In this document: piece after piece, positions 8,792 through 19,149 of the stretch
Layout: the number at the start of each line of letters is the position of its first letter
How positions within the stretch are numbered: position 1 is the stretch's first letter
NCBI RefSeq assembly: GCF_028622115.1
Contig: NZ_CP097263.1
Span: 6,696,001 to 6,760,000, forward strand
Length of the DNA: 64,000 bases
Origin: Kutzneria chonburiensis
Lineage (GTDB): Bacteria; Actinomycetota; Actinomycetes; Mycobacteriales; Pseudonocardiaceae
Direction: 5' to 3'
Position numbers and translations under genes: made by a program
Notes under the pieces: model-generated
Database searches by the model: none
What the model saw: only the letters and a program-made list of their open reading frames with translations
What the model was told of the DNA's origin: nothing

Positions 8792-9268
8792 TCACGCCCG
8801 GTTGTCGCGGCCAAGGCCCAGGATGTAGCCCGCCACCAGCAGGGCTCCCCACGGGCCGGCCACCCAGATCCACCAGGGGTAGACCATGCCCTCCGTGATC
8901 ACCACGATCGCCCAGATCACGAAGTTCACCAGGCTGGCCGCGAACCAGGCCCCCGTCGCCACCCGCATCACCGAGGCCCCGCGGCTCTCCGGCCGCCGCG
9001 CCACCTCCGCCGTCGGCTGCCCCGCCGGCGCCGGATCCTTGACCAGCTCCGACCTGGACCACGGCACCGGCTGCCGCACGTCCGGCAGATCCGCCGTCAC
9101 CGCCGCCAGCTCCCCGAACGTTCGCGCCTCCCACACCCGGCGCGTCCGGTCGTCGAACTCGTTCAGATCGAGGCGGCCCTCCGCGTGGGCCTTCTCCAGC
9201 TGGCCGGCCACCATCCCGCGGTCGGCATCCGACACTCGCTTGGCGTCCGACGGCACTGGCTGCTCCAC
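8792..9268 (-). CDS. DUF1707 domain membrane protein
   Basis: A 158-residue protein. The N-terminal part has the DUF1707 signature (RVSDADRGMVAGQLEKAHAE, then GRLDLNEFDDRTRRVWEART), a short helical domain common in actinobacteria and of unknown biochemical role. The C-terminal part has two transmembrane segments (GAWFAASLVNFVIWAIVVI and WIWVAGPWGALLVAGYILGL) of the 2TM type. I chose GTG at 9268 because it starts just before the conserved domain and has a GGATGTAGGG-like purine run upstream; an upstream start at 9337 is possible. It diverges from the AfsR-type gene with 78 bases between starts. Confidence 0.75.
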   Translation of the reverse strand: MEQPVPSDAKRVSDADRGMVAGQLEKAHAEGRLDLNEFDDRTRRVWEARTFGELAAVTADLPDVRQPVPWSRSELVKDPAPAGQPTAEVARRPESRGASVMRVATGAWFAASLVNFVIWAIVVITEGMVYPWWIWVAGPWGALLVAGYILGLGRDNRA

Positions 9269-9346
9269 CCCTACATCCTGCCAGCCGCCGGCCTTCAATA
9301 ACACCGTTACCGCCGCCCTGTCGGGCCTGCCCGGCACAATCCAGAT

Positions 9347-12300
9347 GTGGAGTTCCAGCTACTCGGTCCCCTGCAGGTCGTCCACGACGGCACCGTCATC
9401 CCCATCCGCGCCGCCCAGCAGCGCACCCTGCTCGCCGTGCTCGCCCTGCACCACGGTCGGCTCGTCCTCGCCGACCAGCTCATCGACCGCCTCTGGCCCA
9501 CCACCCCTCCCGCCGGCGCCCGCGCCACCCTTCGCACCTATGTCATGCGCCTGCGCAAGGTCCTCGGCGATCCGACCGTCATCGAGACCATGGCCACCGG
9601 CTACCGCCTGGTCGGCGGCACCACCGACCTCCAGCACTTCGACTCCCTGGTCGCTCAACCTCCCACTTTGGCCTTGCTCGACCAGGCCCTCTCCCTTTGG
9701 CGCGGCACCCCCGTCGACGGCCTCCTCCCCGCCGAGACGCAAACGCTTGCCGACCGCTATCTCGACGTCCTCACCCAGCGCTGCCAGCTTGCCGTCGACC
9801 TCGGCCTTCACGACGACGTCATCCCCGCACTCCAGGACCTCGTCACCCTGCACCCTCTCCGTGAACATCTCTCCGCCCTACTCATCCGCGCCCTCCACGC
9901 CGCCGGCCGCCCCGCCGAGGCTCTCGCCGCGTACGACCAGGCCCGTACCGCCCTCTCCGATCAGCTCGGCATCGACCCCGGCACCGAGCTCACCGCCGCA
10001 CACGCCTTGCTCACCGACCCCACCCCTCGCCGCGTCGTCTCCCAGCTGCCCCCGGACCGTCGCCAACTTCGTCGGCCGCCACCATGAGCTAGACGCCCTG
10101 CGCCAGCACCTCACCTCGCACCGCATCGCCGTCGTCAGCGGGCCTCCCGGCATGGGCAAGACCACCCTCGCCATCCGCTCCGCCCATGCCCTCAAGACCG
10201 ACTTCCCCGACGGTCAGCTCTTCGTCAACCTCCGTGGCTACGACCTACGGCAACCGCTTGCCACCACCCAGGTCCTCGCCATGTTCTTGCGCGCCCTCGG
10301 CGTCCCCGCCGACCAGATCCCGCCCGACGAGCCCGGCCTCGTCTCCCGCTACCGCGCCGAATGCGCCGGCCGTCGCCTGTTGGTCGTCCTCGACAACGCT
10401 TCCTCCGCCGCTCAGGTCCACCCTCTGCTTCTCGACTCCCCCTCCGCTGCCCACCTCATCACCAGCCGCGACCTCCTCCGCGAGCTCACCGATCCCCTCC
10501 AGCTCGACGTCCTCCCCGCCGCCGACTCCCTCGCCCTCCTCGGCCCCGACATCACCTCCGCCGCCCCCGAGGCCGCCGCCGAGGTCACCGAACTCTGCGG
10601 TCACCTCCCCTTGGCCCTCCGCATCGTCGTCGGCAACCTGCCCGACCACTCCCCAGCCTCGATCGCCGCGTATGCCACCGAACTCCGCGGGCAGCGCCGC
10701 ATCGACGCCTTGGAAATCCTCGACGAGGAAAAGACCGGCGTCCGCACCGCCTTCGACCTCTCCTACGCCGCTCTGGACGCGCCAGCCCGCCGGCTGTTCA
10801 CCTTGCTCAGCGTCGTCCCCGGCCAGGACTTCACTCCAGCCCTCGCCGCCGCCATCGGCGACATTCCTGTTTCCGAAGCCACCGCCCAGCTCACCCGCCT
10901 GGCGACTGCCAACCTCCTCCACGAGCACGTCCCCGACCGCTTCCAGTTCCACGACCTGATCCGCGCCTACGCAGCCAACAAGAGCGAGTCCGACGAAAGC
11001 CCACAGGCGGTAGATTCCGCCTCGGAGCGCATGCTGGACCACTACCTGCACAGCGTCGACAACGGCACGTCACATTTGGGCCGCAGCATGCCTCGACTGC
11101 CATGCCCTCCGCCTCCACCGAGCGCTCGGCCGCTCGAATTCGAGAATGTGCAGCTCGCACTCCAGTGGTTCACCGAGGAAATATCCAACCTGGTGTCGGT
11201 GGCACAATTTGCTGCTACTTTTCACACCGGCTGGCACGGCTGGCAGCTGACCAACGCTCTGCTCTTTTACTTCCACACCAGGGTCGGCCCCCAGCACGAC
11301 TGGACTGCGGTCGCGCGAGCGGGTATCGCGGCAGCCGAATGTGACGGGCACACCACAGGCCTCGCGGAGGCGCACCGCGTCCTCGCCATCTCGCTGCGCC
11401 CATGGCTTAACGCCGGCTGGGATATCGATGATCTCGGCGCACAGGCACTGAGCCACCTCACCAAATCCATCGCGCTCTACCGCGAGGCACAGGACGCACA
11501 CGGGATCCCGAACACAATCAGTAACTACGCGATCGTACTGCACGACCTCGGCCGCATGATGGAATGCATTGGCTACTTCAGGGAAGCCGTCCAGGAAGCC
11601 GTGACACTCGGCTCCAAGCGGGCCGAGATCACAGCCCGGGCCAACCTGGCCAGTGCCCTGGGCGAGGTCGGCCGCCTGAGTGAATCCACGGACATGCATC
11701 TGAGCACTCTTGACGCCGCACGACGGATCGGTCACCACGCGACGGAGACACGCATCCTGATGTCTTTGGGTGACATGGCATTCTGGAGCGGCGCTGTCGA
11801 CAAGGCGATCGCCTACTTCACCAACGCGCTGAAAATGGCGACATCCTTGTCGCTCGACAACATGAGATACAATATTCAAGCACAGCTGATCTGGTCACGG
11901 ACGATAAAAACGCTTGCCTTGACCGACGATGACCGAACGATTCTCGACCATATCGCAGCTGACGTGGACAGCATCGACGCGCTCGCCGCCGTCGCGGGCG
12001 CATATCTAGACAGCGGGGATCTCGACGCTGCGGGGTCACTACTCGAACGGCTCGCGGCGAACATCCAGAAGAAGAGGCCTCAGTATTACGACAGCGTGGT
12101 GCTGTGCGACCTTGCCCGTGCGCGGCTGCTGACCGGAGATCTGGCGGCGGCGGAATCCACCGCCAGCACGGCGCTGACCATTAGCCGGGCTATTCCGTCG
12201 CTGGTTTCGGTTGGACGAAGCCTGACCACGCTGGCCACCATCGCGATGCGGAAGGGCGATCGACAGCAGGCTGAAGCAGCTGCGATTGAGGCGTTGACTG

Positions 12301-12437
12301 TGCATCGGGAGACCGGGCATCGGCCGGGGGAGGCGGAGACGCTGGCGTTGCTCGGCGACCTGTGCGATGACGATGAGTACCGCAGGCAGGCCGCCGAGCT
12401 CTACGCCGAGATGGGGATCAGTCCTCGGGGGCGGTGA
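9347..12437 (+). pseudogene. AfsR/SARP-family regulator with NB-ARC and TPR domains, frame broken by +1 base
   Basis: Large transcriptional regulator of the Streptomyces antibiotic regulatory protein type, usually controlling specialised metabolism. Frame 1 (GTG 9347 to TGA 10087) has the OmpR-like winged helix (MEFQLLGPLQVVHDGTVIPI, residues 1-95) and the BTAD domain (about 100-235). The second frame continues VANFVGRHHELDALRQHL, a Walker A GPPGMGKTT near composite residue 265, LLVVLDNA, GHLPLALR and about 450 residues of TPR-like helices to 12437. Removing one C at 10057/10058 joins them as QLPPDVANFVGR, giving 1029 residues, close to AfsR. The break is either a real inactivating mutation or a sequencing error. 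The 3' end overlaps convergent map by 20 bases. Confidence 0.85.
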
Positions 12438-13209
12438 GGATCCAGGGGCCGTCGTCGGTGATGGCGACGGAGTGCTCCCAGTGGGCGGCGCGGGTGCCGT
12501 CGGCGGTGATGACGGTCCAACCGTCGTCGAGCTCACGGGTCTGGTCGGTGCCAAGAGTGAGCATGGGCTCGATGGCGATGGCCATGCCGGCCTTCAAGCG
12601 GGGGCCCTTGCCGGGCTTGCCGAAGTTGGGCAGGAAAGGCTCCATGTGCATCTGGGTGCCGATGCCGTGGCCGCCATAGTCGGTGACGATGCCGTACTCG
12701 ACGCCATCGGCCTCGTCGGAGCGGATGACGGAGCTCTCGATGGCGAAAGAGACGTCGGTGAGGCGGGCGCCGACGACGGCGGCCTTGATGCCGGCCTGCA
12801 TGGAGGCACGGGTGGCCTCGGAGAGCTTGCGGTCGGCCTCGGTGGCGGCGCCGATGAGGACGGTGATGGCGGCGTCGCCGTGCCAACCGTCGAGGATGGC
12901 GCCGCAGTCGATGGACACCAGATCGCCATCGGCCAACACCTGAGTGGGACTCGGGATGCCGTGCACGACCTGGTCGTTGACGGACGAGCAGATCGACGCG
13001 GGGAAGCCGTGGTAGCCCTTGAAAGAGGGCACGGCCCCGGCGTCACGGATGGTCTGCTCGGCCAACTCGTCCAGCTCGGCGGTGCTGACGCCGGCAGCGG
13101 CGCGGGCGGCCATCAGGGCCAGGGAGCGGGCGACCACGATTCCGGCCGCCCGCATCGCCTCCAGCTCACCGCGCGTCTTGATCTCGATACCGCGACCTCG
13201 CTTGAGCAA
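12418..13209 (-). CDS. map: Methionine aminopeptidase, type I
   Basis: Removes the initiator methionine from nascent proteins. The 263-residue enzyme has the pita-bread fold motifs: [15 protein letters not shown], metal ligands Asp101 and Asp112 in [15 protein letters not shown], the catalytic GGHGIG histidine, and the C-terminal glutamates in AIEPMLTLG and WEHSVAITD. The start appears to be TTG at 13209, one base after the adk stop, with a GGAG inside the end of adk; no ATG lies in a suitable place. It is the last gene of the secY-adk-map unit and ends inside the convergent AfsR-type gene. Confidence 0.96.
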   Translation of the reverse strand: MLKRGRGIEIKTRGELEAMRAAGIVVARSLALMAARAAAGVSTAELDELAEQTIRDAGAVPSFKGYHGFPASICSSVNDQVVHGIPSPTQVLADGDLVSIDCGAILDGWHGDAAITVLIGAATEADRKLSEATRASMQAGIKAAVVGARLTDVSFAIESSVIRSDEADGVEYGIVTDYGGHGIGTQMHMEPFLPNFGKPGKGPRLKAGMAIAIEPMLTLGTDQTRELDDGWTVITADGTRAAHWEHSVAITDDGPWILTAPED

Positions 13210-13210
13210 C

Positions 13211-13762
13211 TCAGGCTCCAGCGCGCAGCGCCTTGAGCGCCCGCTCGGTGATCTCGCTGATCTCGCCGACGGCGTCGACGGTCACCAGGATGTTGTTGTA
13301 GTAGTCCAACAGCGGCCGGGTGGCCGACCGGTAGACCTCCTGCCGGTGCCGCACGACCTCCTCGGTGTCGTCGGCCCGACCCCGCGCCAACAGTCGCCCG
13401 ACGACAACGTCCTCGGGCACGTCCAGCTCGAGCACGGCGTCGAGCGACTCGCCGGACTCGGCGAGGATCTCGGCCAGCACATCGGCCTGGGCGGTGTTGC
13501 GCGGGAAGCCGTCGAGCAGGAACCCGGCGTGGGCGTCCGGCTGCGCGAGCCGGTCCTTGACCATCGCGTTGGTCACCGAGTCCGGCACGAGGGCGCCGGT
13601 GTCCAGGTACTTCTTGGCCTCCAGCCCGAGCGGGGTCTCCTCGGCGATGTTGGCCCGGAACAGGTCCCCGGTGGAGATGTGGGGAACGCCGAGCTTCTCG
13701 CTGAGCACGGTGGCCTGAGTACCCTTGCCCGCGCCTGGCGGGCCGACGAGGACGAGTCTCAC
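13211..13762 (-). CDS. adk: Adenylate kinase (short, LID-less form)
   Basis: Interconverts ATP + AMP and 2 ADP. The 183-residue protein has the P-loop GPPGAGKGT at residues 7-15, the AMP-site segment [11 protein letters not shown] and the FLLDGFPRN motif. It is the short form, with [15 protein letters not shown] in place of a LID domain and no zinc cysteines, as in M. tuberculosis Adk (181 residues). It starts with GTG at 13762, whose G is the last base of the secY TAG, so it is tightly coupled to secY. This start is preferred over the longer upstream reading because it gives the standard N-terminus. Confidence 0.97.
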   Translation of the reverse strand: MRLVLVGPPGAGKGTQATVLSEKLGVPHISTGDLFRANIAEETPLGLEAKKYLDTGALVPDSVTNAMVKDRLAQPDAHAGFLLDGFPRNTAQADVLAEILAESGESLDAVLELDVPEDVVVGRLLARGRADDTEEVVRHRQEVYRSATRPLLDYYNNILVTVDAVGEISEITERALKALRAGA

Positions 13763-15072
13763 TAGCGGAGGAACCCTTCGTAGTTGCGCTGCATGAGCTG
13801 GCTCTCGATCTGCTTGATCGTGTCGAGACCGACGCCAACCATGATCAGCACAGCGGTGCCGCCGAACGGGAAGTTGTTGTTCGCGCTCTGGTTCCCGGTG
13901 ACGCCCAGGAAGAAGGTCGGCAGGACAGCCACGATGCCCAGGTACAGCGAGCCGGGCAGCGTGATCCGGTTCAGCACGTACGAGAGGTACTCCGAGGTCG
14001 GGCGGCCCGGGCGGATGCCGGGAATGAAGCCGCCGAACTTGCGCATCTCGTCCGCCCGCTCGTCGGGGTTGAACGTGATGGCGACGTAGAAGTACGTGAA
14101 GAAGATGATCAGGGCGAAGTACAGCGCGATGTGGCCCGGCGCGTTCGCCTGCACGATGTAGGTCTGCACCCACTGCTGCCAGCCGCCGCTGCCGCCCTGG
14201 TTAGTGGTCAGCGAGATGATCAGCTGCGGCAGGTAGAGCAGCGACGAGGCGAAGATGACCGGGATGACGCCGGCCTGGTTCACCTTGAGCGGCAGGTAGG
14301 TCGACGTGCCGCCGTACATCCGGCGGCCGATCATGCGCTTGGCGTACTGCACCGGGATCCGACGCTGCGCCTGCTCGAGGAAGATGACGAAGCCGATGAT
14401 CAGCAGGCCGAACACGCAGATCGCGGTGAAGACCAGGCCGCCACCCTGCTGCAGGATGTTCTGGCCCTCGGTCGGAATACGGGCCGCGATCGAGGTGAAC
14501 ATCAGGATCGACATGCCGTTGCCGACGCCGCGCTCGGTGATGAGCTCGCCGAACCACATGATGATCGCGGTGCCCGCGGTCATGGTGACCACGACGACGC
14601 TCAGCGAGAACAGGCTCTGGTCGGGGATGACCTGGGCCGGGCAGCTGCCGAACAGCTGGCCGCGGGTGGCCAGCGCGATGATGCCGGTGGACTGCAGGAT
14701 GGCCAGCGCGACCGTCAGGTACCGGGTGTACTGGGTCAGCTTGTTCTGGCCGGCCTGGCCTTCCTTCTTCAGCTGCTCGAAGCGGGGAATCACCACCGTC
14801 AGCAGCTGGATGATGATGCTCGCCGTGATGTACGGGAGGATGCCCAGCGAGAAGACCGACAGCTGCAGCAGCGCACCGCCGCTGAACAGGCTGATGAGGC
14901 CGAAGACCCCGCTCTGGTCAAGGCCCGAGATGCACTGTTGGACGTTTGCGAAGTTCACGCCCGGGGAAGGCAGCTGCGAGCCCAGCCGATACAGCGCAAG
15001 GATCCCCAGGGTGAACAGGATCTTGCGGCGCAAGTCCGGCGTCGCGAGAGCCGAGCGGAAGGCGCCAAGCAC
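13762..15072 (-). CDS. secY: Protein translocase subunit SecY
   Basis: Channel-forming subunit of the SecYEG translocon. The 436-residue protein has about ten transmembrane segments and the family signatures [45 protein letters not shown] and the cytosolic loop near [23 protein letters not shown]. The GTG at 15072 is chosen because GAGGAGG lies 6 bases upstream and it begins at the conserved [17 protein letters not shown]; upstream in-frame codons give a non-conserved extension. It is separated from the rest of the spc operon (rplO) by an inserted membrane protein gene. Confidence 0.97.
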   Translation of the reverse strand: MLGAFRSALATPDLRRKILFTLGILALYRLGSQLPSPGVNFANVQQCISGLDQSGVFGLISLFSGGALLQLSVFSLGILPYITASIIIQLLTVVIPRFEQLKKEGQAGQNKLTQYTRYLTVALAILQSTGIIALATRGQLFGSCPAQVIPDQSLFSLSVVVVTMTAGTAIIMWFGELITERGVGNGMSILMFTSIAARIPTEGQNILQQGGGLVFTAICVFGLLIIGFVIFLEQAQRRIPVQYAKRMIGRRMYGGTSTYLPLKVNQAGVIPVIFASSLLYLPQLIISLTTNQGGSGGWQQWVQTYIVQANAPGHIALYFALIIFFTYFYVAITFNPDERADEMRKFGGFIPGIRPGRPTSEYLSYVLNRITLPGSLYLGIVAVLPTFFLGVTGNQSANNNFPFGGTAVLIMVGVGLDTIKQIESQLMQRNYEGFLR

Positions 15073-15196
15073 GCGTGACCTCCTCGGCGTCACCGGTCTC
15101 CGACCGGTGAACGGCTTGTCCGACTCTAGGCCGGCTGACGACCTGGCGAGCAAGCCAGGAACGCTTCGTGCCATTGGGGCCCGAAGCGTGCTCACG

Positions 15197-15202
15197 ACTC
15201 TA
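15197..15202 (-). promoter_or_regulatory. Possible -10 element of a secY promoter
   Basis: TAGAGT on the minus strand, about 125 bases before the secY start, fits TAnnnT. No good -35 hexamer lies 16-18 bases upstream, so this is weak. A separate promoter is expected because the upstream gene is unrelated and a strong hairpin follows rplO. The 270-base gap (15073-15342) holds no gene. Confidence 0.35.
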
Positions 15203-15342
15203 ACAGGCCCGACCGGGGCTACGGACCCCACCAGGAGCAGAAAGCCGCGGTGATCATCGGGGACCTCCGGTCGACGGGTCCCGAATCGGACATTCCCGAC
15301 CGGTAGCCGCAGGTCGACCGGCCATTCGGCGGCCTGGCGACG

Positions 15343-16797
15343 CTACTTCCGGTCGCCCAGGTTCTTCATGATCCGCTGACCGGCCGGCACCAGCACGGCC
15401 TTGGCCTCGGCCAGGGAGAGGCCACGGTCGCCGTGGTCAGGGTCCTCGGCCCGCAGCTCGATCACGAACCGGCCCCTGCGGATCAGCAGCACGCCGGCGG
15501 TGGCCACCGAGCCCGGCTGGTTCATGATCACGGACTCGTCGCCGAGCGGGACGTCGGTGGCCACGCCGGCGTGCTGAGTCCGCTCGAAGTTGACGTTCAG
15601 CTGGGCCGGCCGGTCCGAGAGGTAGCTGGTGACGCGCAGGTCCAGCGCGGTGCGGGACAGCGAGTCGGCCTCACCGGTGCCACGCTCGCACTCCATCTCG
15701 ATGAAGTTGTACAGGTTGTGGTCGTTCTGGTCGCCGAAGGTCACCTGCCCGACGGCGGTGCCGGGCTGCTCGACCACCAGCGGCGACAACGGCTTGTGGT
15801 ACGCGCTGTCGAAGACGTCGCCAGCCAGCAGCGGGCACGCCTGGATGTGGTCCTTCGGGAAGGCGGCCTTGTCGTACGTGACGGTGGACGGCCCGGCCGG
15901 GTTGGCCATCTGCGTGCCCAGGTTGCGGCCCACGGTCGCGGTGATGTCGGCGAGCCTGCCGGCGTAGCCCGCCTGGCTCAGGCTGAAGTCCATGTCCACG
16001 GTGATGCCCTTGCCGGCGAACACCGTGTCGCCGGCGGCGTCGCCGCGCAGCTGCGTGTACACGGTGATGTCGCCGATGTCGGCCTGGCGCTCATACCGGT
16101 CGACGTTGCCGTTGATCGGGTTGTACGGCTTCTGCGACACGGCCAGGACGACCTTGTCGCTGTTGGACTTGTCGTTGGCCTCCAACGTGTACTCGCACCG
16201 GTTGAGCGAGAAGCCGCTGCCGCTGGCGAAGCCGAGCGAATCGGTGTGCAGCGGGCCGTTCCCGTCGCCGGCGAGGTAGACACGTTGGTAGTTGGCGACG
16301 TTCGGCTCGGGATTGGGGTCGTAGCGCAGCCCCAGCTTGGCCAGGTCCGCCAGCGAGAGAACGTTGCAGGCCTGCACCACGGCCGTGCCCTGGTAGCTGA
16401 TCGGCTGCGCGCCGGGCTGCTCGGCCAGCGGCGCCGGATCCGCGTACGTGCCCGAGTCGGCCTCAGGTCCGGGCCGCTTCACGGTCATGCCGTCGTCCCG
16501 AGCCGCGGTCTGCTGCTGGCTGCTGCCGGCGGGGAACAACACGGGGCGCAGCAAGGTGAAACCGACGATGCCGACGACCAGCAGCGCGCAGCACAGCACG
16601 ATCACCAGCCGGACGGCGTTGCCCCGCTTCGGGGGCGGCGGCGGACCGGGCTGCCACTGCTGCTGCCCCGGATAGCCGTAGGGCTGCCCGGGATACGGCG
16701 GCTGCGGCGGATAAGGCTGTTGCCATTGAGGTTGCTGCGGCCCCGGATACGGCGGCTGGGGCTGGTGCCACTGGGGCGGTTGCGGTGGCGTCGACAC
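15343..16797 (-). CDS. Proline-rich membrane-anchored protein of unknown function
   Basis: A 484-residue protein inserted between rplO and secY. Residues 1-55 are a proline/glutamine/tyrosine-rich cytoplasmic tail ([15 protein letters not shown] and similar). A basic flank and one transmembrane segment follow ([19 protein letters not shown]), then a large extracytoplasmic domain. Cysteines spaced through that domain ([31 protein letters not shown]) suggest two disulfides and resemble exported DUF3558-type lipoprotein domains, a tentative reading. I prefer GTG at 16797 ([10 protein letters not shown], a common actinobacterial opening); a start at 16845 would add 16 residues. A TAGCGT eight bases before this GTG hints at leaderless transcription. 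Confidence 0.75.
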   Translation of the reverse strand: MSTPPQPPQWHQPQPPYPGPQQPQWQQPYPPQPPYPGQPYGYPGQQQWQPGPPPPPKRGNAVRLVIVLCCALLVVGIVGFTLLRPVLFPAGSSQQQTAARDDGMTVKRPGPEADSGTYADPAPLAEQPGAQPISYQGTAVVQACNVLSLADLAKLGLRYDPNPEPNVANYQRVYLAGDGNGPLHTDSLGFASGSGFSLNRCEYTLEANDKSNSDKVVLAVSQKPYNPINGNVDRYERQADIGDITVYTQLRGDAAGDTVFAGKGITVDMDFSLSQAGYAGRLADITATVGRNLGTQMANPAGPSTVTYDKAAFPKDHIQACPLLAGDVFDSAYHKPLSPLVVEQPGTAVGQVTFGDQNDHNLYNFIEMECERGTGEADSLSRTALDLRVTSYLSDRPAQLNVNFERTQHAGVATDVPLGDESVIMNQPGSVATAGVLLIRRGRFVIELRAEDPDHGDRGLSLAEAKAVLVPAGQRIMKNLGDRK

Positions 16798-16863
16798 GTC
16801 GACGGACGCTAGCCGACTGGGCCATCCGGAGCATTGAGGAACCATTGAACGGTCCCGGACACA

Positions 16864-16908
16864 GCGAAGCGGCCCGGCAGGAGAGGAGTTCCTGCCGGGC
16901 CGCTTCGC
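16864..16908 (-). terminator. Strong hairpin terminator after rplO
   Basis: A 19-bp perfect stem (16864-16882 with 16890-16908) around a 7-base loop, placed 15 bases after the rplO stop and just before the inserted membrane protein gene. It lacks a clear U-tract, as is common in actinobacteria. It should close the spc operon in the minus direction. Confidence 0.8.
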
Positions 16909-16922
16909 GGTACTACGTCAGT

Positions 16923-17366
16923 TCACAGCGTGGTGATGGTGCCACCAGCGGCGGTGATCTTCTCCACCGCACTGCCCGAGAACTTGTGCGCGGTGATGTC
17001 CAGCTTGACGCCGGCGATGTCGCCGTCGCCAAGGACCTTCACCAGCTCGTTCTTGCGAACGGCGCCCGCGGCCACCAGGGCGGCCACGTCGACGGTGCCG
17101 CCCTGCGGGAACAGGCGGGCCAGGTCGGCGACGTTCACGACCTGGTACTCGGTGCGGAACGGGTTGCGGAAGCCCTTGAGCTTCGGCAGCCGCATGTGCA
17201 GCGGCAGGTTGCCACCCTCGAAGCGAGCCGGCACGTTCTTGCGTGCGCCGGTGCCCTTGGTGCCGCGACCCGCGGTCTTGCCCTTGGAACCCTCACCGCG
17301 GCCGACCCGGGTCTTCGCCGTCTTGGCGCCGGGGGCCGGGCGGAGGTGGTGGATCTTGATGGTCAT
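16923..17366 (-). CDS. rplO: 50S ribosomal protein L15
   Basis: Late-assembly protein of the large subunit. The 147-residue product has the glycine-rich N-terminus ([20 protein letters not shown], then [14 protein letters not shown]) and the conserved RLPKLKGF segment. It overlaps rpmD by 4 bases (ATGA). It is the last ribosomal gene of the spc operon here and is followed by a 19-bp hairpin rather than directly by secY. Confidence 0.98.
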   Translation of the reverse strand: MTIKIHHLRPAPGAKTAKTRVGRGEGSKGKTAGRGTKGTGARKNVPARFEGGNLPLHMRLPKLKGFRNPFRTEYQVVNVADLARLFPQGGTVDVAALVAAGAVRKNELVKVLGDGDIAGVKLDITAHKFSGSAVEKITAAGGTITTL

Positions 17367-17548
17367 GAGTTGACCTCCTCCACGACCACCAGGTGGCGCA
17401 CGGTGTGGATCAGACCCCGGTTGACGGGGTTGTCCTCACGCACGACCGACTGGCGGATCTTGCGCAGACCCAGCGTCCGCAACGTGTTGCGGTGGTTCTG
17501 CTTGGTACCGATGCTGCTCTTGACCTGCGTCACCTTGAGCTGGGCCAT
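17363..17548 (-). CDS. rpmD: 50S ribosomal protein L30
   Basis: A 61-residue large-subunit protein ([20 protein letters not shown], then [20 protein letters not shown]). The ATG at 17548, one base from the rpsE stop, gives the standard length; the longer open frame upstream overlaps rpsE and is not conserved. It sits between rpsE and rplO as in most bacteria and is coupled to rplO by an ATGA overlap. Confidence 0.97.
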   Translation of the reverse strand: MAQLKVTQVKSSIGTKQNHRNTLRTLGLRKIRQSVVREDNPVNRGLIHTVRHLVVVEEVNS

Positions 17549-17549
17549 G

Positions 17550-18155
17550 TCACACCTGCCCCGCGCGAGCGCGCAGCATGCCGGCCGGAGCAACGTCCTC
17601 CAGCGGCAGACCACGACGGGCGGCGACCTCTTCGGGGCGCTGCAGGCCCTTCAGGGCGGCCACGGTGGCGTGCACGATGTTGATGGCGTTGTCGCTACCC
17701 AGCGACTTGCTCAGCACGTCGTGCACACCCGCGCACTCCAGGACGGCACGCACCGGGCCACCGGCGATGACGCCGGTACCGGCGCTGGCCGGGCGCAGCA
17801 GAACCACGCCGGCGGCCTTCTCGCCCTGGATCGGGTGCGGGATGGTGCCGCCGATGCGAGGCACGCGGAAGAAGTTCTTCTTCGCCTCCTCGACACCCTT
17901 GGCGATGGCGGCCGGAACTTCCTTGGCCTTGCCGTAGCCGACACCGACCATGCCGTCGCCGTCGCCGACGATCACCAGCGCGGTGAAGCTGAAGCGACGA
18001 CCACCCTTGACGACCTTCGCCACCCGGTTGATGGCGACGACGCGCTCGAGGTGCGGGGTCTTCTCCTGGGCCGCCCCGCCGCGGCCACCGTCACGACGGT
18101 CGCGGCGCTCTCCGCGCTCGCCACCGCCGCCTTCGCGACGCGTGCGTCCCGGCAT
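17550..18155 (-). CDS. rpsE: 30S ribosomal protein S5
   Basis: Small-subunit protein involved in decoding accuracy and mRNA helicase activity. It is 201 residues, with an actinobacterial arginine/glycine-rich N-terminal extension ([20 protein letters not shown]), the double-stranded RNA-binding S5 domain ([20 protein letters not shown]) and the C-terminal domain ([17 protein letters not shown]). The loop VKGGRR, where spectinomycin-resistance changes occur in other bacteria, looks wild type. It is 1 base from rpmD and 34 bases after rplR. Confidence 0.98.
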   Translation of the reverse strand: MPGRTRREGGGGERGERRDRRDGGRGGAAQEKTPHLERVVAINRVAKVVKGGRRFSFTALVIVGDGDGMVGVGYGKAKEVPAAIAKGVEEAKKNFFRVPRIGGTIPHPIQGEKAAGVVLLRPASAGTGVIAGGPVRAVLECAGVHDVLSKSLGSDNAINIVHATVAALKGLQRPEEVAARRGLPLEDVAPAGMLRARAGQV

Positions 18156-18189
18156 CAGACGGCCCTCTCAATTCCAGTGTTGTTCATGA

Positions 18190-18591
18190 TCAGAACTCCA
18201 GCCCCGCCTCGCGGGCGGCGTCCGCCAGCGCGGCGATCCGGCCGTGGTAGTCGTAACCGCCGCGGTCGAAGACGACCTTGTCGATGCCGGCTTCCTTGGC
18301 GCGGGCCGCGACCAGCTGGCCCACCTTGACGGCGCGGGCCTTCTTGTCGCCGTCCAGCGCGCGGACGTCCGCCTCCAGGCTGGAGGCCGACGCCAGCGTG
18401 TTGCCGGCGAGGTCGTCGATGACCTGCACGGTGATGTGCCGCGAGGACCGGTTGACGACCATGCGCGGACGCTCGGGCGTGCCGCTGATCTTCTTGCGAA
18501 GCCGGAAGTGACGACGGGCCCGCGAGACACGACGCCGGGTCGACACGTCCTTGCCGACCGGCTTCCTCTTGGTAGCAGTGGACTCAGCCAT
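18190..18591 (-). CDS. rplR: 50S ribosomal protein L18
   Basis: Binds 5S rRNA in the central protuberance. The 133-residue protein has the family core [40 protein letters not shown] and the ending [11 protein letters not shown]. The ATG at 18591 is 2 bases after the rplF stop; a GTG two codons earlier would overlap that stop and is the alternative. It follows rplF and precedes rpsE. Confidence 0.97.
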   Translation of the reverse strand: MAESTATKRKPVGKDVSTRRRVSRARRHFRLRKKISGTPERPRMVVNRSSRHITVQVIDDLAGNTLASASSLEADVRALDGDKKARAVKVGQLVAARAKEAGIDKVVFDRGGYDYHGRIAALADAAREAGLEF

Positions 18592-18593
18592 GA

Positions 18594-19133
18594 TCACTTA
18601 CCCGTCTTCCCGACCTTGCGGCGGATCTTCTCGCCCGCGTACCGCACACCCTTGCCCTTGTACGGGTCGGGCTTGCGCAGCTTGCGGATGTTGGCGGCGA
18701 CCTCGCCGACCAACTGCTTGTCGATGCCCTGGACGGAGAACTTGGTCGGGGTCTCCACCACGAAGGTGATGCCCTCGGGCGCCTTCACCGGGACCGCGTG
18801 GCTGTAGCCCAGCGCGAACTCGAGGTCGGAACCCTTGAGCTGCACGCGGTAGCCGACGCCGGTGATCTCCATCTTCTTCTCGTAGCCCTGCGTCACACCG
18901 ATGATCAGGTTGTTGATCAGCGTGCGGGACAGGCCGTGCAGCGAGCGCGACAGACGCTCGTCGTTGGGCCGGGTCACCTGGAGCGTGCCGTCCTCGGCCC
19001 GCTCGACGGCGATCGGCTCGACCACGGTGTGCGCGAGGGTGCCCTTGGGGCCCTTCACGTTCACGACCTGGCCATCGATGTTCACGTCGACCCCGGAGGG
19101 GACGGTGATGGGCAGCCTTCCAATGCGCGACAT
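18594..19133 (-). CDS. rplF: 50S ribosomal protein L6
   Basis: Large-subunit protein near the factor-binding site. It has 179 residues, the standard length, starting [20 protein letters not shown] at 19133; an open extension upstream to 19184 lacks conservation. The second domain ends with the diagnostic [20 protein letters not shown]. It is followed by rplR after 2 bases and preceded by rpsH after 16. Confidence 0.98.
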   Translation of the reverse strand: MSRIGRLPITVPSGVDVNIDGQVVNVKGPKGTLAHTVVEPIAVERAEDGTLQVTRPNDERLSRSLHGLSRTLINNLIIGVTQGYEKKMEITGVGYRVQLKGSDLEFALGYSHAVPVKAPEGITFVVETPTKFSVQGIDKQLVGEVAANIRKLRKPDPYKGKGVRYAGEKIRRKVGKTGK

Positions 19134-19149
19134 CGTCAGTCCCCCTTCC

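Noticed and set aside
8886-10050. N-terminal part of a long plus-strand frame preceding the NB-ARC segment
   Set aside because: Before about 10055 the frame is Ser/Pro/Thr-rich shadow of the DUF1707 and SARP-coding DNA. Only the part after the frameshift is real protein.
10030-10090. Programmed ribosomal frameshifting in the AfsR-type gene
   Set aside because: No slippery heptamer, stimulatory hairpin or internal Shine-Dalgarno at a suitable distance was seen. A plain one-base insertion explains the data.
13211-14173. A 320-residue start for adk
   Set aside because: The upstream part overlaps secY in another frame; GTG at 13762 gives the standard adenylate kinase N-terminus.
16864-16908. 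An insertion-sequence end or attachment site, suggested by the 19-bp inverted repeat
   Set aside because: It is a single tight hairpin directly after the rplO stop, with no transposase, target duplication or second copy, so a terminator is the better reading.
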